Below are positions 54,965 through 63,576 of a stretch of DNA of 64,000 nucleotides, piece by piece (position 1 is the first letter of the stretch; each line of letters starts with the position of its first letter). The position numbers were made by a program, and so were the translations under genes. The notes under the pieces are model-generated. The model ran no database searches. It was given only the letters and a program-made list of their open reading frames with translations, and was not told the DNA's origin. Source of the DNA: Herpetosiphon geysericola (GTDB lineage: Bacteria; Chloroflexota; Chloroflexia; Chloroflexales; Herpetosiphonaceae); contig NZ_LGKP01000027.1 of NCBI RefSeq assembly GCF_001306135.1, positions 1-64,000 on the forward strand, in the 5' to 3' direction.

Positions 54965-56569
54965 TCAAAAACCCAAGGCACAGCCATCGGCGCGCATATC
55001 GCTGCCGCCCATTAATGAGCCATTTGGTAAGCGCCAGATAATTTGGCCACGCCCAAACATGCCACCTTCGGCATGAATTTCGACCTCGTGGCCCAGCGCG
55101 CGCAGGCCTTCGGCAATAAATTGGGGCACGCCATATTCAAGAAATACTTTGCGCCCAGCGCCAACTTGCCAGCGCGGCGCATCAAGGCTGGCCTGCGGGT
55201 TGAGTTGCCAATCAACTCGATTAAGAATCATTTGGGCATGGCCTTGAGGTTGCATCGCGCCGCCCATCACCCCAAACGGCCCAACCGCCTCGCCATCACG
55301 GGTTAAAAACGAGGGAATAATCGTGTGGAATGGACGTTTATTGGGCGCTAAAACGTTGGGATGCTGGGGATCAAGCGAAAAATTGGCCCCGCGATTTTGC
55401 AGCGCAATCCCAGTTTCGGGCACAACCACGCCGGAGCCAAAGCCCATATAGTTGGATTGAATGAAGCTGACCATCATGCCATCGCCATCAACCGCACACA
55501 GATAGACCGTGCCACCTTGGGGTAATTCACCATGCTGCGGCTCGATTGCATAATCGCCAATCAGGCTGCGGCGGCTGGCGGCGTAGCGTTTGGAAAGCAA
55601 GGCTTTAGTTGGCACCTCAACATGCATGGGGTCGGCAATGTAGCGGTGGGCATCAGCAAAGGCTAATTTCATGGCCTCGATTTGCAAATGATACGATTGA
55701 ATTGTGTCGCGGGTGTTATGGCTCAAATCAAAGCCTTCCAGAATATTCAAGGCTATTAGCGCCGCCAAACCTTGACCATTTGGCGGAATCTCCCAAACTT
55801 GATAGCCGCGATAGCTGGTGCTAATTGGCTCGACCCATGTGCTGGTGTGCTGGGCTAAATCGGCGGCGCTGATAAAACCACCTGTTTTCTGTGCCCACTC
55901 AACAATCTGCGCCGCCAATTCGCCCTGATAAAAATCATCGGCACCGGTTTGGGCGATGCGGCGCAAAGTGCGGGCTTGACGGCGCGAACGCCACATATCG
56001 CCAGTGCTCGGCGCCCGCCCACGATACGAAAAGGTGTTGAGCCAAGCGCTAGTTGCTGGGTCGGTTATGGCTTCGTAGCGACGCAAAGCAAGGTTCCAAT
56101 AATGCGCAACGATCGGTGTAACCGCAAACCCATCTTCAGCAGCGCTAATTGCTGGCATCAACACTTCTTCAAAATCCAAGCGCCCAAAGCGTTGATGCAG
56201 GTCGCGCCATGCTCGCGGTGCACCAGGCACGGTCACGCTGGGCCAACCATAGGCTGGCATTGTTTCATGACCAGCTTGGAGCATGGTTTCAAGGCTAATG
56301 GCTTGCGGCGCACGCCCAGAACCATTCAGCCCATGCAAGCTCCGCCCATCCCATACCAATGCAAAGGCATCGCTCCCAATGCCGTTCGAGGTTGGTTCGA
56401 CGACGGTGAGCATTGCGGCGGCAGCAATCGCTGCATCAACTGCGTTGCCACCTCGTTCCAGCATCGATAAGCCTGCCAAAACCGCCTGCGGTTGACTGGT
56501 CGCCACCATCGAGCGCCGCGCAATTGCTGGCATGCGCCGTGAGCTATAGGGTAAATCAATCAACTTCAT
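54965..56569 (-). CDS. ggt: Gamma-glutamyltransferase family protein (YwrD-like)
   Basis: 534-residue N-terminal-nucleophile hydrolase that cleaves gamma-glutamyl bonds as in glutathione. Key parts: RRSMVATSQP and GGNAVDAAIAAAAML near the start, SNGIGSDAFALVWDG near 80-95, the autoprocessing Thr in GGTVYLCAVDGDG near 355, and the SxxGGxxxPxGHAQ stretch near 440-455. There is no signal peptide, as in the cytoplasmic B. subtilis YwrD branch rather than secreted GGT. The ATG at 56569 gives that family's usual length; a reading to 56656 adds 29 unlikely residues. True substrate may differ from glutathione. Confidence 0.85.
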   Translation of the reverse strand: MKLIDLPYSSRRMPAIARRSMVATSQPQAVLAGLSMLERGGNAVDAAIAAAAMLTVVEPTSNGIGSDAFALVWDGRSLHGLNGSGRAPQAISLETMLQAGHETMPAYGWPSVTVPGAPRAWRDLHQRFGRLDFEEVLMPAISAAEDGFAVTPIVAHYWNLALRRYEAITDPATSAWLNTFSYRGRAPSTGDMWRSRRQARTLRRIAQTGADDFYQGELAAQIVEWAQKTGGFISAADLAQHTSTWVEPISTSYRGYQVWEIPPNGQGLAALIALNILEGFDLSHNTRDTIQSYHLQIEAMKLAFADAHRYIADPMHVEVPTKALLSKRYAASRRSLIGDYAIEPQHGELPQGGTVYLCAVDGDGMMVSFIQSNYMGFGSGVVVPETGIALQNRGANFSLDPQHPNVLAPNKRPFHTIIPSFLTRDGEAVGPFGVMGGAMQPQGHAQMILNRVDWQLNPQASLDAPRWQVGAGRKVFLEYGVPQFIAEGLRALGHEVEIHAEGGMFGRGQIIWRLPNGSLMGGSDMRADGCALGF

Positions 56570-56680
56570 TGGAATGTTGCCCTCAGCTGCTAAATCAATA
56601 CGTTCCCTCGCCCTTCCTTGCAAGGTTCGGTTTTTAACAATCGGTTTGTTCTCCACCCTTCCGTCCCGCCAGCGGGAAAC

Positions 56681-56703
56681 GCAGGGGGCTTTAATCCCCC
56701 TGC
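56681..56703. terminator. GC-rich hairpin between gamma-glutamyltransferase and glycosyltransferase genes
   Basis: GCAGGGGG / CCCCCTGC, 8 perfect pairs with a CTTTAAT loop, in the 150-base gap upstream of the gamma-glutamyltransferase gene and downstream of the 56815-58908 gene (both -). A smaller CCCGC-CAG-GCGGG-like hairpin sits beside it. No T-run; it may be a terminator or leader structure. Confidence 0.45.
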
Positions 56704-56814
56704 ACCGCTAAAACACGGCCATCGTCAAGTTAGTATCTGTATACTTAAATCAAATTTTTGCAAATGAAGAAGCATTGATAGCGACTATAGCAGAATCTTG
56801 GCCAATTCAAAAGC

Positions 56815-58908
56815 CTATTCCAGCCGAATCCAATCGACTCGCAAGCCCAAATCGCGCCCATCGGGATTGGTTGGCTCAAGATCATGCGGCACGAAGGTGC
56901 TACTGCTGCGTAATTCTAGCTCTAATGGTATGTTACGCAAACTATTTGGTAAAGCAATCTCATGCACCGTCCAGCTAGAATCGATCGCAAGCTCCGCCAG
57001 CAATTGGCCATTCGCCCACAAGCTTAATATGGGCGCTGCAAGGCTAACCGGGCGTTGGCTGGCAATCCGCAAGCGGAGCATTGTGGCATCAACTGGGGCG
57101 TGCAACCAAACTGTGGCCTGCTCGCCAAACCAACGGCTATCTTCCTCGGCAGTATACCAATTGGCAATCAAGCCCAAATCGAGGCCAGAACCCAAATCGA
57201 GCGTGTTGGTGATGGGCAGAAACTGCATGCGTTGGCGTGACCACGCTTGCAAATCCTCAGTCGAACTCGTTTCATAGGCCAATTCGTTGCGGGCTGCGCT
57301 CAAATTGCCTTGCTGGCGCAAATAATCGCCAAGCAATAAATGGGCATAAGCATGGGCTGGCAACGCAGCGATTGCAGCCCGCAACTGTTGCTCGCCCGTC
57401 GCAGGTTGATCGCTGATAAAGGCGATTCGCGCCAACAACACGCGCGCCAAGGCCGATTCTGGGTCAAAACGCAAGGCATTGCTGGCCGCCGCTTGGGCCT
57501 CAAACACTGCCACGCCCGAGCTTGCTTGTTCATTCATGGTTGCAGGCAACGTGTTGGCAGCGGCTAAATAGCGTTCGGCCTGCCACAAATACCAATGTTT
57601 TTGGCCTAAACGCCAAGCTTCTTGTGGATAATTGGCATAGCTCAAGCTCAAGGCCAGCACGCTTACCCCCGTTGCCAACGCCAACCACTGCCGCGGCTGC
57701 GGCCAAGCCCAGCGCAATTGGTGAATTTGCCACGCCGCTGCAGGCAAGAGCACAGGCAGCAAGGGCAAACGATAGCGATATTCAACATGAAACAAACATG
57801 AGGTAAACACGGTGTAGCCAACCCATACCAGCAACAGCAATTTGAGCCAACGCTCGCAGGGCAACGACCACAAACCAGCCAACCCCAAGCCAATCAGCAA
57901 CAGCCACCAGCCATCGCCAAAAATCAAGCGCAGCCACACTTCGCTGGCTGGTTGCCAAATCGCACGCCGCGCTAGCAAATCGTCGCTATGCTCTAAGCCC
58001 CAGCTATGCCAAAATTCGCGGCCAAACTTAGCCAAAAACCAATCAGGATGCTCAGTAATTGCCGCAATGCCTTGCTGCGAGGCCAATTGGCTGCGCTCAA
58101 TGCGGGCATCGCCCAACGCATACAATTCGGCTTTAACCAGATCACGGCCCCGCGGATCGTTATCCAGCCAAAGATTTTCTTGGCCAGTCGTATCAATCAA
58201 AATGAAGCCGCCATAACTCAGGGCATTGCGAATTGTCCACGGCGCGATGGTCAATACTGTTGCAGCCAGCAAACCAAGCATCTGCCGCCAGCGTTGTGGG
58301 TTATCGCTGCGCCAGAGCAACAATAAACCTAATGGCAGCAAGGGCAACGCTACCGAGCGAATTAAGCTGACGACTGCAATCGCCACGCCAGCAGCAATCG
58401 CCCAGCGCAATTGCGGGCGACGCAAACTCAGGGTAATGAAGCCAAACACCAGCATCAAGCCGGCGAGGGTCACCGTTTCGCTGAGTAATTCGGTGGCGTT
58501 CAAGGCCAAGGTAAACGAGCAGGCCGTCAAGCCAGCAGCAATCAAGCCCAGATCGTTGCGCCGCAACAACAGCCGCGCCCACCACCAAACCAAAGGAATT
58601 GTGGCGGTGCTGATCAGTGCATTAATCAGCCGCAAGCCCTGCAAATCGCCATCAAGGAGCCAAACCGCAGCCGCCAAACCCACAGGAAACAGCGGCGGGC
58701 GCATAAATTGCAAATCGTAATAGGGCTTGCCTTGGGCCAAAGCAATCGCCAAATCCAAATATTCGCGTTCATCGCCGCCAAGTGGCCGAAATTCATGCCA
58801 ATGCCAAGCGGCGAGCCGCAGCCCCAAACCTAAGCCCATCAGGCCAAAAAGAATCGCAATAGTGAGCCAAGAACGCCGCAAACGCATAATCATTCCATCA
58901 ATAGCCAT
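56815..58908 (-). CDS. GT39-like membrane glycosyltransferase with TPR-like C-terminus
   Basis: 697-residue protein. Residues 1-430 hold about ten hydrophobic segments with the luminal acidic loop motif GGDEREYLDLA near 44 and FMRPPLFP near 68, as in PMT/ArnT-type GT-C enzymes that move a sugar from a polyprenyl phosphate. Residues about 440-560 look like TPR helices (ASNALRFDPESALARVLLARIAF...AHAYAHLLLGDYLRQQGNLSAARNEL), and 560-697 form a beta-rich domain. Addition of soluble parts to the C-terminus is common in such enzymes. The acceptor is unknown. It starts 73 bases from a divergent methyltransferase gene. Confidence 0.82.
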   Translation of the reverse strand: MAIDGMIMRLRRSWLTIAILFGLMGLGLGLRLAAWHWHEFRPLGGDEREYLDLAIALAQGKPYYDLQFMRPPLFPVGLAAAVWLLDGDLQGLRLINALISTATIPLVWWWARLLLRRNDLGLIAAGLTACSFTLALNATELLSETVTLAGLMLVFGFITLSLRRPQLRWAIAAGVAIAVVSLIRSVALPLLPLGLLLLWRSDNPQRWRQMLGLLAATVLTIAPWTIRNALSYGGFILIDTTGQENLWLDNDPRGRDLVKAELYALGDARIERSQLASQQGIAAITEHPDWFLAKFGREFWHSWGLEHSDDLLARRAIWQPASEVWLRLIFGDGWWLLLIGLGLAGLWSLPCERWLKLLLLVWVGYTVFTSCLFHVEYRYRLPLLPVLLPAAAWQIHQLRWAWPQPRQWLALATGVSVLALSLSYANYPQEAWRLGQKHWYLWQAERYLAAANTLPATMNEQASSGVAVFEAQAAASNALRFDPESALARVLLARIAFISDQPATGEQQLRAAIAALPAHAYAHLLLGDYLRQQGNLSAARNELAYETSSTEDLQAWSRQRMQFLPITNTLDLGSGLDLGLIANWYTAEEDSRWFGEQATVWLHAPVDATMLRLRIASQRPVSLAAPILSLWANGQLLAELAIDSSWTVHEIALPNSLRNIPLELELRSSSTFVPHDLEPTNPDGRDLGLRVDWIRLE

Positions 58909-58981
58909 GCATCAGAGCGATGCATCACGCGGTATTATACCGAGGGTCAGTGGTTAATTGGTAGCACTCAAGGAAATAACG
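58909..58981. promoter_or_regulatory. Short divergent promoter region with palindromic -10 box
   Basis: 73 bases serve both divergent genes. GGTATTATACC at about 58931-58941 is an exact palindrome containing TATAAT on the - strand and TATTAT on +, so one element could act as the -10 box in both directions. An AAGGAA site lies at 58969-58974 before the methyltransferase ATG. Confidence 0.4.
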
Positions 58982-59644
58982 ATGGCTTGGATTCCCCGAC
59001 GTTCACAATCTGCCGAATTGCTCGACGATTTGACTGAGCATCCAGAGTTGGCGGCCAATTTAGCCGAGATGGCGTGGCTCTATCGTTTGAGCGGTGGCTA
59101 TCGCTTGGGTTGGCGTTTGTTGCAGCCATTGCTGCAAAACCAGACAACCATGCTTGATCTTGGGGCAGGCAACGGCCAAATTGGGCGCTGGCTCCAAACA
59201 GCAAGCAAGCAACAAGGCCAATTACTGCACATGCTCAGCCTTGATCTCAACCAAACAATCGTGAGCAGCAACCAACAAGCCGTGGTTGGTGCAGGCCAAA
59301 CTTTGCCCTTTGCCGATCGCAGCCTCGACATCGTTTTTTGTGCGCAAATGCTGCATCATTGCACCAGCGCTGAAATAATTGCGCTGTTGCACGAGGCTCA
59401 GCGCGTCGCGCGACGCGGCATTGTGCTTGTCGATCTGCAACGGAGTTGGTTGGGTTATTGGGGGGCACGGCTCGCTGGATTAGGCCCGCTGACCAGCCTT
59501 GGCAAGCACGATGGCCCGCTATCTGTGCTGCGAGCATGGCGGAGCAACGAAATTCAAGCAATGCTACACGAGGCAGGCATTCACCAGTATCAAATCAAAC
59601 AAACGCCCATTTATTGGGGCTTAGCGATTGAACCAGCTGTTTAG
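58982..59644 (+). CDS. Class I SAM-dependent methyltransferase
   Basis: 220-residue soluble enzyme. Motif I is MLDLGAGNGQIG near 56-67, the motif II acidic residue in LSLDLN near 86, the motif III PFADRSLDIVFC near 105-117 and QMLHHCTSAE next to it. This matches the UbiE/COQ5-like (Methyltransf_11) group, which methylate small lipophilic or phenolic substrates; the substrate here is unknown. The ATG at 58982 has AAGGAA 8 bases before it; an earlier GTG at 58958 lacks one. Its 3' end overlaps the convergent next gene by 24 bases. Confidence 0.85.
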   Translation: MAWIPRRSQSAELLDDLTEHPELAANLAEMAWLYRLSGGYRLGWRLLQPLLQNQTTMLDLGAGNGQIGRWLQTASKQQGQLLHMLSLDLNQTIVSSNQQAVVGAGQTLPFADRSLDIVFCAQMLHHCTSAEIIALLHEAQRVARRGIVLVDLQRSWLGYWGARLAGLGPLTSLGKHDGPLSVLRAWRSNEIQAMLHEAGIHQYQIKQTPIYWGLAIEPAV

Positions 59645-60418
59645 GCCAAAAGCTAGGCAGCCAAGCATTGCCGCGCTCCAAAGCCATGCCCCAAGTTTGG
59701 CTTGGTGATAGCGACGCAACCAAGCGCTCAAGCCAAGCAGCAACAGCCATAAAACGAGCAAAATAGCACCAAAACCCCAAGCCGAGCCAAGCCAAACTCC
59801 AGTCAATTGCGCTTGAATTAACCACGCTGGCAAGGCTAAATGGCCCAAACGGCGTGCACCCAAGGCCCAAGCCAAAGCACCTTGGGTTGGCGCGGTTTCC
59901 CACGCCCCAAGTTGCAGATAGGGCAGCAAGCCAGCCAACCAGAGTGCTAACCCCAACCAGCCCAGCCAGCCTGCATCCAAAATCAAAAGATCGTTGGGCA
60001 ATAAACCACCATGCAAACTCGCGATGATCCAGCCAACCAAGCCCAGCAGCGGCCAGCCAGTAATCAGGCCAACCAACCAACGGGCAGCCCGCAAGCCAGC
60101 CTGCGCACCGTTACGCCAATCTTGGCCAATCGCCCAGAGCAACGGCAGATCAAGCAACAGCCAATAACTTAAAAGATCAAGCGTCGCCCGCAACTCGCTT
60201 GATTCGGCAAAGGGCCACAGGCTCAGCGCCAACAAGGGCAATGGCAGCAAGAGCCAAGCAAAAGGGTGTTCAGCGCCAACCGAGTTGGTGCGCGGCGTCA
60301 GCCAACGCCAAACCAGCCAGCCCAAGCCAAGCGCAATCAGCGCACTCAAGCCACCAGGATAGAGCAACAAGCGCTCCCATTGGCCAGCAACCCCCAAACG
60401 CCATGCTTCGCTACTCAT
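59621..60418 (-). CDS. Polytopic membrane protein of unknown function
   Basis: 265-residue, extremely Leu/Trp/Gly-rich protein with about eight hydrophobic segments. No motif is recognised; the LLYPGGLSALIALGLGW start and PLLWAIGQDWRNG loop vaguely recall proton-translocating oxidoreductase (NuoH-like) subunits, but key residues are absent. The ATG at 60418 overlaps the stop of the upstream gene by 8 bases (ATGAGTAG), so the two are translationally coupled. It is the last of four - strand genes that start at 63112. Confidence 0.65.
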   Translation of the reverse strand: MSSEAWRLGVAGQWERLLLYPGGLSALIALGLGWLVWRWLTPRTNSVGAEHPFAWLLLPLPLLALSLWPFAESSELRATLDLLSYWLLLDLPLLWAIGQDWRNGAQAGLRAARWLVGLITGWPLLGLVGWIIASLHGGLLPNDLLILDAGWLGWLGLALWLAGLLPYLQLGAWETAPTQGALAWALGARRLGHLALPAWLIQAQLTGVWLGSAWGFGAILLVLWLLLLGLSAWLRRYHQAKLGAWLWSAAMLGCLAFGLNSWFNR

Positions 60419-61586
60419 CGCGCGGTTGGCTCCCCCATGGCAAGCCACGCTTCACCAATTGCCACATTGTTTGCTCGCGCAACGGTTCTTGATCGGCGTT
60501 GGTTGGCTGACCACGCCAGCGATTGGCCAAATAACTCAGCGCAATGCCCACCACGAGCAAGCCTGCAAGCACCAGCGAAGGCAAGGTTGCCACCACTTGC
60601 GAGCCAGGATTGCGCGTTGCCAAGCCTGTCCACGGCGCAATATCCAGCCTGCCAAAGACGGTCAAGCCTGCGCCAAGTTCACGCCAAACTGGCTTCAACA
60701 GCAGTTCGAGCAAAAAAGGCAAACCCAAGCCAAGCCCAAGTTGCACAAGCATCAAGGGCCATTGCCAACGAGAAACCTGTGGTGGCAAGCGAAAACTGCT
60801 CAAACTAAGCAGCATGAGCACAAGCCAACCAACCCAACTAAGCAAGGCCAAGCCACCAGCCAAACTTGCCGCCGCCGTCAACCAGAGCGCCATCGCCAGC
60901 GGAACCAAACTGGCCAAATTGCTATGGCGTTGAAATAAGGGATGAGCCAAACAGGCAGCCAGCGCCAAAGCCCATGTTGCAGCAATGCCCGCTTCGCTGG
61001 CTAATAAACTGGTTGCTAGCACCAAACACCACAAAACTTGCGCAACCAGCGTCCGCCGTTGATCGAGCGTTTGGGCTGGCAGCAATTGCCAAGCAAACCA
61101 AAGCGCCGAGCCAGCGCCAATGAAAGCTGCAATCGCAGTCCAAGCCCAATCCAAGGGCACAAGGCTATATAAACGCAACAAACTACCAAGCTGCACCAAA
61201 GCCAATGTGCTAGCAGGCGGCGTTGGCTTGGCAGGCCAAGGCCAACAACCAAAGGCACACGCAGCTCCAGCAATCAACAACCCAATATGGATTGAATTGA
61301 GATTAACTGCCACGCTGGCCGCTTGCCACGCCCAACTATCAGCCTGCAAGCCCAATAAACCAAGCCCAAGCGCTGATAAAACGCCACTCAAACGCTGGCC
61401 CCAGGTGTGGCCGAGCAAGCCACCAACCAGCAATAATGCCAAGGTCGAAAGACCCAAATGCGGGCTAACAACGCTTGCAACGCCAATCAGCCAAGCAACG
61501 CCAACCAGCCAGCGCTTGGGCGCAACCAAGCCATCGGCCAGCAGGGCCAAGCCAAATAAAGGCAAGAGCGCAATCAATAAACTCAT
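60411..61586 (-). CDS. Polytopic membrane protein, NuoN-like hydrophobicity
   Basis: 391-residue protein with about 11 hydrophobic segments, rich in Leu, Ala and Trp. Segments such as LVQLGSLLRLYSLV near 130 faintly resemble antiporter-like subunits of complex I or hydrogenase-4, but conserved Lys/Glu of those are not evident. It overlaps the lipoprotein gene upstream by 4 bases (ATGA) and the next gene by 8, forming an operon with LysM and deacetylase-like genes. Function is unknown; an envelope role is likely by context. Confidence 0.65.
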   Translation of the reverse strand: MSLLIALLPLFGLALLADGLVAPKRWLVGVAWLIGVASVVSPHLGLSTLALLLVGGLLGHTWGQRLSGVLSALGLGLLGLQADSWAWQAASVAVNLNSIHIGLLIAGAACAFGCWPWPAKPTPPASTLALVQLGSLLRLYSLVPLDWAWTAIAAFIGAGSALWFAWQLLPAQTLDQRRTLVAQVLWCLVLATSLLASEAGIAATWALALAACLAHPLFQRHSNLASLVPLAMALWLTAAASLAGGLALLSWVGWLVLMLLSLSSFRLPPQVSRWQWPLMLVQLGLGLGLPFLLELLLKPVWRELGAGLTVFGRLDIAPWTGLATRNPGSQVVATLPSLVLAGLLVVGIALSYLANRWRGQPTNADQEPLREQTMWQLVKRGLPWGSQPRDE

Positions 61587-62530
61587 GGCTGCATCACTTC
61601 TGCAATTGGCTGCGGCTGCAAACCGGCTTGCTGCAAGCGTTCAATAATTAATGGCAGGGCTGCGGCGGTTTCAGCACTGTTGCAATCGAGCGCAATCAGC
61701 GACCCGCGATAGCTGGCTGCTTGCTCAGGGTCAACTAAGCTTTCAGCCAATTCAGCAGCATCGCGTTCTTGCGCATTATCAAGCGATAAATAGCCGTTTT
61801 GAGCAGCAAGTTCGGCCAATTCTGGGCTACTTGCTTGGCCCCAAATCCGCAGATACGGGCGAATTGAAGCATCCATGCCAAGCTGATTGGTCAGACTGGT
61901 TTCGGTGCGCAACAAGGCTTGGCTCAAAGTTTCAGGCTCAAGCTGCGCCAGCGCTACGCCATTGGCCAATTCCTGGCCCGCAGTAGCAAGCTGTTGCAAG
62001 CCTTGTGGGTTTTGCTCAATCCACATGTGGTCAATAAAAAAAGTCATGCTGATTGCACTGCTCGCGAGGGTTGTCACGATTGGCTCAATTGGCCCAGCCT
62101 TAGCACCTAAATCGCAGCTAAGCCCCACCCAATTTTGGCTGCTGAGGCCACGGCGAATCAGCGCAGGAGTTGAGGGCAAACGATTGAGCTGATCATTCTC
62201 CAAACGCGGCACGATTAAAAGTTGGCCTGCGCCAATTGGGCGATTGAGCCGATTGTAGCGGCTGATAAACAGCGGAAAGCTTGCACCCCGTTCAGCAATC
62301 GATTCTAAGCTATCGCCAGCTTCAACCTGATAGGCGGTGTACGATTGCCATGTCAGCGCCAAGGCCATCGGGGTCGCAGTTAATGCAATTGGGGTTGGGG
62401 CAAGCACGGTTGCGCTCACGCTGGTTGGAGTTGCGGTTGCAATTTCAGGGCGCGTTGTTGGCGGATTAGGCGCTGTGGAAGCACAACCAACCAAGCAACA
62501 CAAACCCAATACGAAGCCAATAACGCGCAC
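61583..62530 (-). CDS. Lipoprotein with LysM and degenerate polysaccharide-deacetylase domain
   Basis: 315-residue lipoprotein (lipobox LVG-C16) with a Thr/Pro linker, a LysM domain at about 65-110 (YQVEAGDSLESIAERGASF...GAGQLLIVP) that should bind peptidoglycan, and a NodB-like fold at about 130-315. The usual catalytic and metal residues are missing: the TFDDG of active enzymes reads LSCDLGAKAG and the GHExxNHxxxH site reads GQELANGVAL. It is probably non-catalytic. The start is GTG with GAGG five bases upstream. It is coupled by ATGA overlap to the membrane protein downstream. Confidence 0.82.
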   Translation of the reverse strand: MRVIGFVLGLCCLVGCASTAPNPPTTRPEIATATPTSVSATVLAPTPIALTATPMALALTWQSYTAYQVEAGDSLESIAERGASFPLFISRYNRLNRPIGAGQLLIVPRLENDQLNRLPSTPALIRRGLSSQNWVGLSCDLGAKAGPIEPIVTTLASSAISMTFFIDHMWIEQNPQGLQQLATAGQELANGVALAQLEPETLSQALLRTETSLTNQLGMDASIRPYLRIWGQASSPELAELAAQNGYLSLDNAQERDAAELAESLVDPEQAASYRGSLIALDCNSAETAAALPLIIERLQQAGLQPQPIAEVMQP

Positions 62531-62539
62531 AAAACCTCA

Positions 62540-63112
62540 CTATGGAATAATTAAAACATCGCCTGGCTGAAGCTGATCAGCTTGTTGGGGCGTTAAGTCA
62601 TTAGCTTCAAGCAATTCAGCAATCGTCACATCAAAAGCCTCGGCAATCGAGCGCAAGGTATCGCCATCTTCAACAGTGTAGGTGCGTTGTTCAGCAGTTG
62701 GCTCGCTGGTTGCTTCAGCTGTGGCAGTTGGTTCGCTGGTTGCCTCAGTAGTTGCGGTTGGTTCGCTGGTTGGCGTAGCACTCGGGCGGGTTGTCGCGGT
62801 TGGCGCTGGGCGCGTTGCGGTTGCAGCTACAGTTGGTAACACTTGGGTTGGCTGGGCGGTTGCTTCAACCTCAGGCGGCAGATCGAGATCAATGCCTTGC
62901 TGCTGAATAATCACCAAACTGCCAAGCTGAACGCTGGCTTGATGTTGGCTCACCAGCCAAATTGCGGCAAATGCTGCTAGCCCAAACAGCACCCCAGCAA
63001 TCGAATAAAAGGGCAAGGCACTTAGGCGCGTGCGCAGAAAACGCAGCAGAATCGCAGTCAAAATGGGGCTTAGTAAGACAAAGAAGAGGGCTAAAGCAAT
63101 ACTTGTTGACAC
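62540..63112 (-). CDS. Membrane-anchored LysM protein
   Basis: 190-residue protein with two N-terminal hydrophobic helices (about 3-22 and 40-60), a Thr/Pro/Glu-rich linker with SEPTATTEAT-type repeats at about 95-145, and a C-terminal LysM domain at about 147-190 (YTVEDGDTLRSIAEAFDVTIAELLEAND, QPGDVLIIP). It probably holds the envelope to peptidoglycan. The start is GTG with AGGAG 8 bases upstream; a longer reading to 63193 has none and begins inside repeats. Next gene follows after 9 bases. Confidence 0.8.
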   Translation of the reverse strand: MSTSIALALFFVLLSPILTAILLRFLRTRLSALPFYSIAGVLFGLAAFAAIWLVSQHQASVQLGSLVIIQQQGIDLDLPPEVEATAQPTQVLPTVAATATRPAPTATTRPSATPTSEPTATTEATSEPTATAEATSEPTAEQRTYTVEDGDTLRSIAEAFDVTIAELLEANDLTPQQADQLQPGDVLIIP

Positions 63113-63159
63113 AGTACAGTCTCCTACAGACACGCCCCAAGTATAGCATATTGAAGAAC

Positions 63160-63576
63160 AGAGAACAGAGAACACATAAAGAGCATAGAACAAAGAGCAT
63201 AGAGCATAGAAGCTTTTTTAACCACGAAGAGCACAAAGAGCGCGAAGCATTTGATCCACGAAGGACACGAAGAGTACGAAGTATAGTTTTTAGCCACAGA
63301 TTATTGTTCCAATAACCAATAGACTGAATTCTGATCCCTCATCCTTTTGACTTCATCCTTCATCCTTCATCCCTCATCCTTTCGTTCTCTGCGCCTCTGC
63401 GTTAAATAATGTTGCTTTTTAGTTAGCCACAGATTTTCAGGATTGGGCTTTTGACTTTTGCCTTTTGCTTTCATTCCTCATGCTTCTGACTTCTGACTTT
63501 TGCCTTTTGCCCTTCTATTCATCCCTCATCCTTTCTTAATTCATCCCTCATCCTTCATCCTTTCTAATTTGTGGCT
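63160..63576. repeat. Intergenic heptamer/nonamer repeat region
   Basis: About 400 bases of short repeats: 'acagagaac' and 'agcataga' words at 63155-63210, CACGAAGAG/CACAAAGAG nonamers at 63222-63290, TTCATCC/CTCATCC heptamers at 63353-63382 and 63520-63575, and CTTTTGA/CTTTTGC heptamers at 63447-63470 and 63485-63510. No gene is credible here. It is the densest block of these words in the window and reaches the stop of the TetR-type gene. Confidence 0.75.
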
